Below are positions 1 to 6,074 of a stretch of 6,074 bases of DNA, in pieces (position 1 is the first letter of the stretch; every line of letters starts with the position of its first letter). A model generated the notes under the pieces. That model searched no databases. It was not told where the DNA came from and worked only from the letters and a program-made list of their open reading frames with translations. Origin of the DNA: Comamonadaceae bacterium (GTDB lineage: Bacteria > Pseudomonadota > Gammaproteobacteria > Burkholderiales > Burkholderiaceae_C); NCBI GenBank assembly GCA_947374485.1, contig CANCCF010000227.1, positions 1 to 6,074 on the forward strand. The letters are read 5' to 3'. A program made the position numbers and the translations under genes.

Positions 1-515
1 CGCTCGGTGGCGTAAAACGCCTGCAGTTCGGTGCCGGGCGAGCTGGCCGCGCTGGAGGCACTGCCAGAGCTTCCGAACGGCGCGTTTGTAGTCAGGGCCG
101 GGGCGGGTGCCAAAGCCCCCAGCAGGGGCACACTCAAAATGCCCGCAAAGGCCAGCGTGGCAAAGCGCAACCTGCGCGCCAGCAGGGTATAGAGCAGCAC
201 CAGCACCGCCAGGCCCGCCAGCGCCTCCGGCTTGACCACGCGTTGCAGCAGTTCCAGCAGGTAGCTGGTGCTGAAGCCGCCAATCGCGCCCAGCTGCGAC
301 CACACGCGCTCGGGGTTGGGCAAGAACGAGTCGTGGTAAAGCAGTGCCGCAGCCAGCGGCCAGACCAGCAGCGTGCGCAAGCGCTGCCAGCGCCCGGCGG
401 GCAGGGGCCAGAACGCAGCCAGCGCCAGCAGCAGGTTGAGCGCCCAGTGAAAGCCCAGGTACTTGCCGTAATACAAACCGGTCTTGAGCAGGAAATACAG
501 GCCGAGGTAGCTCAT
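1..515 (-). CDS. bcsG: Cellulose phosphoethanolamine transferase BcsG, N-terminal part (partial)
   Basis: The frame opened by ATG at 515 continues without a stop through the left edge and gives 171 residues of BcsG, the inner-membrane enzyme that transfers phosphoethanolamine from phospholipid to cellulose in E. coli. Visible segments match the E. coli N-terminal membrane domain: YFLLKTGLYYGKYLGFH (7-23), LYHDSFLPNPE (59-69, like WHDTWLPGPE) and GGFSTSYLLELLQR (79-92, like AGFSTDYLIDLVTR). About five hydrophobic segments are seen (roughly 3-18, 24-39, 47-61, 97-113, 118-138), then a Ser/Ala/Gly-rich linker (147-160) and ELQAFYATE, which aligns with the start of the periplasmic part. The catalytic zinc-dependent domain (E. 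coli nucleophile Ser278) lies outside the window and cannot be judged. The start overlaps the bcsA stop as ATGA, with AGAGG (526-530) about ten bases upstream. Confidence 0.93.
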   Translation of the reverse strand, partial: MSYLGLYFLLKTGLYYGKYLGFHWALNLLLALAAFWPLPAGRWQRLRTLLVWPLAAALLYHDSFLPNPERVWSQLGAIGGFSTSYLLELLQRVVKPEALAGLAVLVLLYTLLARRLRFATLAFAGILSVPLLGALAPAPALTTNAPFGSSGSASSAASSPGTELQAFYATE

Positions 516-2947
516 GGCTGCGCTGCCTCTGCTGCGCTGCGCCGGTCTGCCAGGCTGCGGGCGTAACCACGCAGCGACTGCCCCAGCTTCCAGTAACCCG
601 CCAGGCCCAGCAGGGCAATTTCCTTCAGGCCCTGCAGAGGCCGGTCGGCATCCTGGGTCTCTTTCCAGTTCAGCCAGGCGTCGGGTCGGGCAAAGGTGCA
701 CTGCACCAGTTGCACGCGCTGGCGGTGGCTCAGGTCCTCAAACTGCAAGCCCAGCACCTGCGGCTTGCTGATCAGCACCTGGGCCGAAAAACTGTGCTCC
801 TGGGCGTCGGCCCACAGGCTTACATGGATGCGCTCACCCGCCTGCGCCAGCACACCCTCGGGCACGCGCAGGCCCAGACCCGTCATGGAGTAGTCCAGGC
901 ATTCGCAGTGCACGGCCTGGCCGTTGTCCAGATACAGCACGGCGGGCAGGCGGGTCTCCACCCGGTGGGTGCGGCGCACCTGGCGCGTCTCGGAAGCCAC
1001 GCCCATGGCGGCGCCCAGGATCAGCATGCTGTAGGTGGTCCAGGCCAGGTTCAGCGCCACGGTGCCGGTCTCATGCACATTGAACACGAACAGGCGCAGC
1101 AGGCCCATCACAAAGGCCGCCAGGTTCAGCAGCACCAGCAGGCTGTAGGGTGCGGAGATGACCCAATCGAAATACGACCTGGACACCAGGCCGCCCTTGG
1201 CCGTGACCTTGAAGCTGCCCGCCTGCGGCCGTACCATGGCCAGCGCGGTGGGCACCATCACGTAGGCGGCCAGCACCGTTTCGTACACATCGGCCCAGAA
1301 GGTATGGCGGCTTTCCCCCTGCAGGTGTGCGTTGGCAATGTTGGACAGCAGGATGTAGGGCACCACATACAGCGCCAGCGTGGCCGCGTTGGCGTTGATC
1401 ACGTGCCATTCAAAAAACAGGTAGGCCATGGGTGCGGTCAGAAACACCAGGCGCGGCAGGCCAAAGAAGAAGTGCAGCATGGCCGTGGAATAGCACAGGC
1501 GCTGCCACAGGCTCAGGCCCTTGCCCAGCATCGGGTTGTCGAGCCGGAAGATCTGCGCCATGCCACGCGCCCAGCGGATGCGCTGGCCCACGTGGGCCGA
1601 CAGGCTCTCGGTGGCCAGGCCCGCGGCCAGCGGCTGGTTGAGGTAGGCCGAGGTGTAGCCACGGCGGTGCAGTTTCAGCGCAGTGTGGGCGTCTTCGGTC
1701 ACGGTCTCGACGGCAATGCCGCCAATTTCCAGCAGCGGACCGCGCCGGATGATCGCGCAGGAGCCGCAGAAGAAGGCGGCGTTCCAGAAGTCGTTGCCGT
1801 CCTGGATCAGGCCGTAAAACAGCGAGCCCTCGTTGGGCACGCGCCGGAAGGTGCCCAGGTTGCGCTCGAACGGGTCGGGCGAGAAAAAGTGGTGCGGCGT
1901 TTGCAGCATGGCGCACTGCGGCTCGCGCTGCAGCCAGCCGACGCAGGTCTTGAGAAAGACACGGGTGGGGATGTGGTCGCAGTCAAAAATGGCGACCAGT
2001 TCGCCATCCGTCAGGTGCAGCGCATGGTTCAGGTTGCCCGCCTTGGCGTGCCGGTTGTCGGGCCGCTCCATGTAGTGCACGCCCACCGCTTCGGCATAGT
2101 CGCGGAACTCCGGGCGCCGCCCGTCGTCGAGCAGGTAGATGCGCAGCTTGTCCTTGGGCCAGTCCAGCCCCAGGGCTGCCAGCACCGTGGGCTGCACCAC
2201 GCTCAGGGCTTCGTTGTAGGTGGGTATAAACACGTCGACCGTGGGCCAGCTTTCTGGGCTGCCCACCAGCGGCACCGGGCTGCGCTTGAGCGGCCAGGCG
2301 GTTTGCACAAAGCCCAGCAGCACGATCAGCCAGGTGTAGGCCTCGGCCGCCAGCAGGCCATAGCCCAGCAGGGTCTCGGTGGTGGTGTCAAAGTCCAGCG
2401 TGGAGCTCAGGCGCCACCACACATAGCGGCCCAGCGTGATCATGCTCACGCAGGCCAGCGCCAGCGACGGGTAGCGCCCCGGCAGGCGGCGCAGCACCAT
2501 GGCCAGGGCCCAGCACATGGCCATGAAAAAGAGCTGGCCCATGGCGTTGAAGGGGGTGGTCAGCACCACCGCGGCCAGCACCACAATGCTGGCCAGCAGC
2601 AATGCCTGTACGCCCCGCATGTCCACCCAAGGCACCAGAAAGGCCTCCACACGCAAGCCAGTGGCCACGAAGATCGGGCGCTTTGCCAGTCGCTCCAGTG
2701 CGGCCATGGCGGCGCGCAGCGGCCAGGTCAGGGCATAGGCAAGGGCAGACAGGCTCCGGCCCAACTGCAAGATGCCAAAGCAAAGCCACACCCAGAGCTT
2801 GCGTATCGCGGCTTGCAGATCGACGCCCAGTGGCACGCGTTGCTCGGGTGGCAACCAAAACAGGCACTGCAGCCAGTCAGACCATCTGGCGGGCTCGCGC
2901 ACGCCTAGCTGCCGGGCCAGCCACGCCACGGCGGTGCGCAGGTTCAT
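512..2947 (-). CDS. bcsA: Cellulose synthase catalytic subunit BcsA (UDP-forming, GT2 with PilZ domain)
   Basis: The 811-residue BcsA polymerises UDP-glucose into beta-1,4-glucan and passes the chain across the inner membrane. Membrane helices precede (~115-215) and follow (~485-650) a GT2 domain (~235-480). Catalytic and binding motifs are intact: DDG 274-276, DCD 322-324, QTPH 349-352, FFCGS 392-396, TED 417-419 (general base) and QRIRW 455-459 (QxxRW, acceptor glucan site). The gating loop is FKVTAKGG at 579-586. The PilZ domain (~655-750) has RRTHR at 658-662 and DYSMTG at 685-690, the RxxxR and D/NxSxxG c-di-GMP motifs. Identity to E. coli BcsA is high across the core, while the N-terminal ~110 residues diverge and are shorter. 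ATG 2947 overlaps the bcsQ stop as ATGA and has GGGAG upstream. The stop overlaps the bcsG start. Unusually, bcsB does not follow directly. Confidence 0.98.
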   Translation of the reverse strand: MNLRTAVAWLARQLGVREPARWSDWLQCLFWLPPEQRVPLGVDLQAAIRKLWVWLCFGILQLGRSLSALAYALTWPLRAAMAALERLAKRPIFVATGLRVEAFLVPWVDMRGVQALLLASIVVLAAVVLTTPFNAMGQLFFMAMCWALAMVLRRLPGRYPSLALACVSMITLGRYVWWRLSSTLDFDTTTETLLGYGLLAAEAYTWLIVLLGFVQTAWPLKRSPVPLVGSPESWPTVDVFIPTYNEALSVVQPTVLAALGLDWPKDKLRIYLLDDGRRPEFRDYAEAVGVHYMERPDNRHAKAGNLNHALHLTDGELVAIFDCDHIPTRVFLKTCVGWLQREPQCAMLQTPHHFFSPDPFERNLGTFRRVPNEGSLFYGLIQDGNDFWNAAFFCGSCAIIRRGPLLEIGGIAVETVTEDAHTALKLHRRGYTSAYLNQPLAAGLATESLSAHVGQRIRWARGMAQIFRLDNPMLGKGLSLWQRLCYSTAMLHFFFGLPRLVFLTAPMAYLFFEWHVINANAATLALYVVPYILLSNIANAHLQGESRHTFWADVYETVLAAYVMVPTALAMVRPQAGSFKVTAKGGLVSRSYFDWVISAPYSLLVLLNLAAFVMGLLRLFVFNVHETGTVALNLAWTTYSMLILGAAMGVASETRQVRRTHRVETRLPAVLYLDNGQAVHCECLDYSMTGLGLRVPEGVLAQAGERIHVSLWADAQEHSFSAQVLISKPQVLGLQFEDLSHRQRVQLVQCTFARPDAWLNWKETQDADRPLQGLKEIALLGLAGYWKLGQSLRGYARSLADRRSAAEAAQP

Positions 2948-3726
2948 TCTGGAACTCCCAAGCCGAAATTGCCTTGCGCCAGCAACCAGCGCGCAATGCC
3001 GTTGAGGTCATGGGCCGATTGCGATTGCGGCGCATGCACGGTGACGCAGTGGGCCGCCGCCAGCGCCGCAGAAACACTTTCATCATCGTGCAGCACATAG
3101 GGCGCCAGCCGATCGGCCCACTGCAGTTGCAGGGTTTCGAGCGCCTGGCTTTGCGATGCGCGGCCCGGGTTGAAGCGTGTGGCCAGCAGGGCCACGGCCG
3201 CACCGGGCCGGGCCTGTGACAGCAACGCCTGTATTTGCGTACGCAGCAGGGGGGCGCGCGGCGTGGCGTCCAGGCACACCACCACCAGTTCGGCACAGGC
3301 CAGGGCCTGCGAGGCCAGCGTTTGGGGCCATGTGGGCGCGTCCAGCAGCACCACGCAGCTGCCATCGAGTTCCGTGGCGCGCAGCTGCCGCTCCAGCCAC
3401 TGCGGGTCTTGCGCCAGTGCACGGTCCAGGGTGACCTGGCTGGTGGGGCTGGTCGGGGCGCCATAGGGCAAAAAGCGCACCTGGCTGGAGTTTTCCAGGG
3501 CCGCCTCGGCCCACCACTGGCCCGCCTCGGCACTGGCCGACCAGCCTGCAGCGGTGCTGCGGGTCTGGCCCAGGTGCAGGCCCAGGCTGTTTTGCATGCA
3601 CAGGTCCACCGCCAGGCAGGCCTGGCCGCCAGCGCTCCACAGGCTGGCCAGGTTGGCCACCACCGTGGTCTGGCCGGTGCCGCCCAGTGGCGAGACAAAG
3701 GCAATGCAGCGCGGGGCGGTGCTCAT
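2944..3726 (-). CDS. bcsQ: Cellulose biosynthesis ParA/MinD-like protein BcsQ
   Basis: The 260-residue product is BcsQ (YhjQ), a SIMIBI-class P-loop protein needed for cellulose secretion in enterobacteria, where it works with BcsR and contacts the synthase complex. The ParA/MinD fold is visible: a P-loop at residues 14-21 (LGGTGQTT, nt 3664-3687), an A'-like motif at 38-46 (LAVDLCMQN, Asp41), and a Walker B strand CVVLLDAP with Asp129. FLPYG (85-89) matches the LLPFG segment of E. coli BcsQ. Both P-loop lysines of the ParA signature KGGxGKT are replaced (Leu14, Gln19); E. coli BcsQ also departs here (RGGVGTT), so this is a family trait taken further. Start ATG 3726 is set by AGGAGG four bases upstream and by the ATGA overlap with the bcsF stop; a longer open frame to 3864 has no such support. 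The stop overlaps the bcsA start as ATGA. Confidence 0.92.
   Translation of the reverse strand: MSTAPRCIAFVSPLGGTGQTTVVANLASLWSAGGQACLAVDLCMQNSLGLHLGQTRSTAAGWSASAEAGQWWAEAALENSSQVRFLPYGAPTSPTSQVTLDRALAQDPQWLERQLRATELDGSCVVLLDAPTWPQTLASQALACAELVVVCLDATPRAPLLRTQIQALLSQARPGAAVALLATRFNPGRASQSQALETLQLQWADRLAPYVLHDDESVSAALAAAHCVTVHAPQSQSAHDLNGIARWLLAQGNFGLGVPE
2955..2959 (-). promoter_or_regulatory. Shine-Dalgarno of bcsA
   Basis: GGGAG on the minus strand lies seven bases before ATG 2947, inside the last codons of bcsQ. It supports the start that overlaps the bcsQ stop as ATGA. Confidence 0.7.
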
Positions 3727-3920
3727 GCTGCCTCCTCGGGTTTGGCGGCTTGGGCCGCGTCTGTGGGGTCCGCTGCGGCGGCGGCCGGCGCATAGGCGCG
3801 CAGGTATTTCCAGCGCGGCGTGTACAGGCCGCTGCGCAGGCCCAGCCAGCGCAGCGCATGCCACAGCGGCCAGGCCAGCACCAGGCCGAGCAGCAAATAA
3901 GCCAGCAAGCTAAGCAGCAT
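3723..3920 (-). CDS. bcsF: Small membrane protein BcsF
   Basis: This 65-residue protein fits BcsF, the small inner-membrane protein that in E. coli pairs with BcsE and BcsG for phosphoethanolamine-cellulose synthesis and helps bring BcsE to the membrane. It has one N-terminal membrane helix (residues ~2-24, Leu-rich), then a basic, aromatic juxtamembrane stretch with TPRWKYLRAY (34-43) resembling the PRY...K segment of E. coli BcsF. The tail is Ala-rich and acidic (44-65), unlike the basic E. coli tail. The frame is open far upstream (to 4385) on bcsE shadow sequence. The start at 3920 is fixed by AAGGAG six bases before the ATG and by the membrane helix beginning at that Met. It lies between bcsE (11-nt overlap) and bcsQ (4-nt ATGA overlap). 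Sequence similarity alone is modest for so short a protein; size, topology and position carry the call. Confidence 0.85.
   Translation of the reverse strand: MLLSLLAYLLLGLVLAWPLWHALRWLGLRSGLYTPRWKYLRAYAPAAAAADPTDAAQAAKPEEAA
3731..3736 (-). promoter_or_regulatory. Shine-Dalgarno of bcsQ
   Basis: AGGAGG on the minus strand lies four bases before ATG 3726, inside the Glu-Glu codons at the end of bcsF. With the ATGA stop/start overlap it decides the bcsQ start. The spacing is slightly short but within the usable range. Confidence 0.85.
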
Positions 3921-5748
3921 GAACGGCTCCTTGGGGCTGCGTTGCGCCGCGGCGCGCCAGGGGTCGGGCGTGCACCGTAGGGCTGGGTAGGGCGAGCTCC
4001 ACAGTGGCGGCGTCAGCCGGTTCGGGCAGTGCATGCAAGGCACCCACGGTCCGGATGGGCGCAGCCGACGGACCCGCGCCCGGCGCGGCGCTCTGCGGCG
4101 CACTGGCTGTGCGCGTGCTGCGGTAGGCGCTGTAGTCGGGCACGCCCTTGCGCGCGGCTTCGCGCAGCGCACGCAGCACCGCCTGCACACCGTCCACCGA
4201 GCCAAAGAGCGTTTGCCCGGCAAACAACTCGCTGGGTGCGATGGAGAACAGGCGCGCCAATGCCGGGTCCACATCGGTCTCGGCGCAGGCGAACATGAAG
4301 ACGTAGAGGGCGTTCTGGTCGGTGCTGAGCACGTCACCGTCGCGCAGGGCCACGCAGGCCTGGATCGCATCGAGGTGCGCCACATGGCGCTGCATGGTCA
4401 GGCGCAAAAAGCTGTGCCGCAGGCCGCGTGGGCCGGTACGCCCCAGCATGGCCTGCACGCTGTCACAAAACGCCAGGGTGGGCAGGTAGCCGCGCACCGG
4501 GTCGGGCATGAAGCCCGCGCGTGCAGAGGCAAAGTCGGCGGGAATGGCATGCACAAAGGTTTCGTCGTTCATGTCGTCAAGCTGGCGCAGCAGGCGCGCA
4601 AAGCCGACCTCGCGGTACACCACATGGTTGGCACCCAGGTTGAGCAAGGCCTGCTCCAGGTTGCTGCGCAATTTGTCCTGGGTTTCATAGACCACAATTT
4701 TCAGGCTGCGCCCGCGCTGGCTGCGCAACTGGTACACCGTATGCAGCAGGGCGTCCTGCTGCTGGGTGACGCCCGAGTGCAGCAGCACGGTGGCGCCTAC
4801 CGCGTCGGCGGCAGCGGCCAGCATCCCGGGCAGGTCTTCGACCAAGGTCCAGTTGGCAGGCACGGCGCGCTGTCCGGCGACGGCCGCTTGCGTGGCTATG
4901 ACGCGGAACTGGTCGGGGGCCTCCACCAGGTGCTGGTCGGCGCCCTGGGTCTGGCTGCCGTCATAGGCCAGGCGCGGGTTGTCCGCGGCCTGGCGCAGGC
5001 CCAGGCGCAGCTCAAAAATCGGGCCGTCGCTGCCATTCCAGCGCTCCACAAACAGCAGTGGGCCGCGCGGCTGGCTGCCCAGCAGCGCCACATGCTGGAA
5101 CACGGTGGCCAGGCTGCGCAGGGGGCCAAGCACCTGCTCGGCGCCGTCCCACGCATTGAAGGCAAACACCACCGGGCGCGTGCGGCGTTGGCACCAGTTG
5201 CCAATCTGGCGACCCCATTGCTGCACTGCGGCCACGCTGGGCCCCAGTTGCGCCTCGGGTGAGGCCAGCACCACGAGGGCGTGCGCGGCACAGAGTCCTG
5301 CTTGCTGCAATTCGCCAAACACGGCGTGCATGGCGACCGGCGCGCGGGCCTGCGACAGTGCGTCGGCCATCAGCCATACGCCCAGGCGGCGTTGGTCATG
5401 GGCCAGCGCCAGTGCGGGCTGTTGCAGCAACGCATCCACGCTGGCCTGGCTTTGGGCCAGCAAAAACACCGGCCCTTGCAGCAACAGGTCTTGCAGCAGC
5501 GCCTGGGCCCACAGCAGGCCCGGGGCCGGACCCGGCGTTTGTCCCCCTGGCAGCCCTGGTGCTCCGTCCTGCCAGGCCAGTGCCACCGGTGTTCCCACCG
5601 GCAACTGGCCCAAGCCCTGGGGCAGGGCATCAAGTCCCAGGCCACTGGGCGTGGCCACTTGTGGCTTGCTGCCCAAGCGGAGCAGGCTGTGCCAGAAGCT
5701 TGGACGGTTCAGGGTGCCGGGCATGGGGGGGGCTGCGGGGGTGGGCAT
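3910..5748 (-). CDS. bcsE: Cellulose biosynthesis c-di-GMP receptor BcsE (GIL domain)
   Basis: The 612-residue product is BcsE, the cytoplasmic c-di-GMP-binding subunit that boosts cellulose output and is recruited to the membrane through BcsF in E. coli. From the N-terminus there is a ~50-residue variable leader, a degenerate NTPase-like domain (~50-285), a degenerate receiver-like domain (~293-396, with QLRSQRG, LKIVVYET and LGANHVVY closely resembling E. coli BcsE), and a GIL domain (~414-540). The GIL domain keeps the c-di-GMP-binding RxGD motif as RDGD at residues 469-472 (nt 4333-4344), followed by the family-like YVFMFACAETDVDPALARLF. A ~70-residue Ala/Pro-rich tail ends the protein, which is longer than the ~520-residue E. 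coli protein. The frame is open back to 5850, inside bcsC. I chose ATG at 5748 because it lies just after the bcsC stop; its Shine-Dalgarno is weak, and ATG at 5724 is the alternative. The 3' end overlaps bcsF by 11 nt. Confidence 0.92.
   Translation of the reverse strand: MPTPAAPPMPGTLNRPSFWHSLLRLGSKPQVATPSGLGLDALPQGLGQLPVGTPVALAWQDGAPGLPGGQTPGPAPGLLWAQALLQDLLLQGPVFLLAQSQASVDALLQQPALALAHDQRRLGVWLMADALSQARAPVAMHAVFGELQQAGLCAAHALVVLASPEAQLGPSVAAVQQWGRQIGNWCQRRTRPVVFAFNAWDGAEQVLGPLRSLATVFQHVALLGSQPRGPLLFVERWNGSDGPIFELRLGLRQAADNPRLAYDGSQTQGADQHLVEAPDQFRVIATQAAVAGQRAVPANWTLVEDLPGMLAAAADAVGATVLLHSGVTQQQDALLHTVYQLRSQRGRSLKIVVYETQDKLRSNLEQALLNLGANHVVYREVGFARLLRQLDDMNDETFVHAIPADFASARAGFMPDPVRGYLPTLAFCDSVQAMLGRTGPRGLRHSFLRLTMQRHVAHLDAIQACVALRDGDVLSTDQNALYVFMFACAETDVDPALARLFSIAPSELFAGQTLFGSVDGVQAVLRALREAARKGVPDYSAYRSTRTASAPQSAAPGAGPSAAPIRTVGALHALPEPADAATVELALPSPTVHARPLARRGATQPQGAVHAA
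3927..3932 (-). promoter_or_regulatory. Shine-Dalgarno of bcsF
   Basis: AAGGAG on the minus strand lies six bases before ATG 3920, inside the last codons of bcsE. It is the best Shine-Dalgarno in the region and decides the bcsF start against the much longer open frame that runs upstream through bcsE. Confidence 0.85.
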
Positions 5749-5770
5749 GGTTGAAAGGGCTTGAAGCGGG

Positions 5771-6074
5771 CTAAAACTGCGAATAGGCCTGCACGGGGCG
5801 CGGCCGCTGGGCCAGGGGTTCGCGCACCGGGTCGAACACATAGCGGGCATACAGCAGCACGTTCAGCGGCGTGTAGTAGTCGGACACCTCGCGCCCTATC
5901 GATCCGCCAATGGCCAGGTTGGGAGTGACCTGGTACTCCGCCACGCCACTGGCGGCCCAGCCGGTGCCGTTGCTGCCACCGGCGCCGAACACGCGGTTGT
6001 CACGCTGCTGCATGCTGGCGTTGGCGGGGTAGTAGTTGGTGGCACTGCTGAAGCTGTCGGACATGGAGACCGAG
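5771..6074 (-). CDS. bcsC: Cellulose synthase outer-membrane export protein BcsC, C-terminal end (partial)
   Basis: This is the last ~100 residues of BcsC; the frame stays open through the right edge, so the 5' part is missing, and the Met codon at 6062-6064 is internal (Ser-Val-Ser reads in frame before it). BcsC family proteins have periplasmic TPR repeats followed by a C-terminal outer-membrane beta-barrel that exports the glucan. Only the end of the barrel is visible. It shows the family pattern of a Gly/Ser/Asn-rich loop, a strand around GVAEYQVTPNLAIGG, then SDYYTPLNVLLYARYVF as the likely terminal strand. About 20 Pro/Arg-rich residues follow that strand and end in YSQF, so the protein still finishes on an aromatic residue. 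The stop is TAG at 5771-5773, and bcsE starts 22 nt downstream, consistent with one transcript. The BcsC call rests on this short segment plus the bcs context. Confidence 0.88.
   Translation of the reverse strand, partial: SVSMSDSFSSATNYYPANASMQQRDNRVFGAGGSNGTGWAASGVAEYQVTPNLAIGGSIGREVSDYYTPLNVLLYARYVFDPVREPLAQRPRPVQAYSQF

Noticed and set aside
243..566. A 107-codon plus-strand open frame opposite the start of bcsG
   Set aside because: It is antisense to the conserved BcsG membrane domain and the end of bcsA, with Gln/Arg/Ala-rich shadow composition.
710..2908. A 732-codon open frame on the plus strand, antisense to bcsA
   Set aside because: Its translation is rich in His, Gln, Gly and Ala with no domain or membrane pattern, as expected for the reverse of a G+C-rich gene with few stop codons. 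bcsA on the other strand is unmistakable.
3723..4385. A 220-codon minus-strand frame extending bcsF upstream
   Set aside because: The N-terminal ~155 codons overlap bcsE out of frame and read as Arg/Pro-rich shadow. The real start at 3920 has AAGGAG and begins the membrane helix.
4033..5262. A 409-codon open frame on the plus strand, antisense to bcsE
   Set aside because: Same low-complexity antisense composition and no credible ribosome-binding site; bcsE is strongly supported on the opposite strand.
5749..5770. Possible promoter or terminator between bcsC and bcsE
   Set aside because: The gap is only 22 nt, with no hairpin or T-run and no room for a promoter outside coding sequence.
5749..5850. 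A 34-codon N-terminal extension of bcsE
   Set aside because: It would lie inside bcsC, has Arg/Pro/Cys-rich shadow composition and lacks a ribosome-binding site. The Met at 5748 follows the bcsC stop closely.
1..6074. Mobile elements, CRISPR arrays, tRNA or other RNA genes
   Set aside because: No terminal inverted repeats, transposase, direct-repeat arrays or RNA-like folds were seen. The window is almost fully occupied by bcs genes of uniform composition.

Overview
The window is a piece of a class II bacterial cellulose synthesis (bcs) cluster. All genes lie on the minus strand, so transcription runs from high to low coordinates. In transcription order it holds the 3' end of bcsC (partial at the right edge), bcsE, bcsF, bcsQ, bcsA and the 5' third of bcsG (partial at the left edge). 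The window is essentially all coding. The only gap is 22 nt between bcsC and bcsE (5749-5770), so no promoter or terminator is expected or seen. The strongly G+C-rich base composition, G/C-ending codons and Ala/Gln/Leu-rich proteins suggest a betaproteobacterium, perhaps of the Burkholderiales/Comamonadaceae type. That placement is inference, because the window has no phylogenetic marker.

The genes are packed for translational coupling. bcsE overlaps bcsF by 11 nt. The bcsF/bcsQ, bcsQ/bcsA and bcsA/bcsG junctions are each a 4-nt ATGA overlap (3723-3726, 2944-2947, 512-515). Good Shine-Dalgarno sequences precede bcsF, bcsQ and bcsA, and they fix starts inside longer open frames.

The genes form one machine. 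BcsA is the inner-membrane cellulose synthase, with an intact GT2 core, gating loop and C-terminal PilZ domain for c-di-GMP activation. BcsC is the outer-membrane export barrel. BcsQ is a ParA/MinD-like accessory protein. BcsE is a second c-di-GMP receptor with a GIL domain and an intact RxGD motif. BcsF is the small membrane partner of BcsE. BcsG is the membrane-anchored phosphoethanolamine transferase that decorates cellulose in E. coli. E, F and G together predict a secreted phosphoethanolamine-modified cellulose under two-site c-di-GMP control.

Nothing here is a wholly new system. The points worth a second look are the gene order (bcsA followed by bcsG rather than bcsB, and E-F-Q-A-G downstream of bcsC), a BcsQ P-loop lacking both lysines, no visible bcsR, a C8 run at the start of bcsE, and lineage-specific tails on BcsE, BcsF and BcsC.
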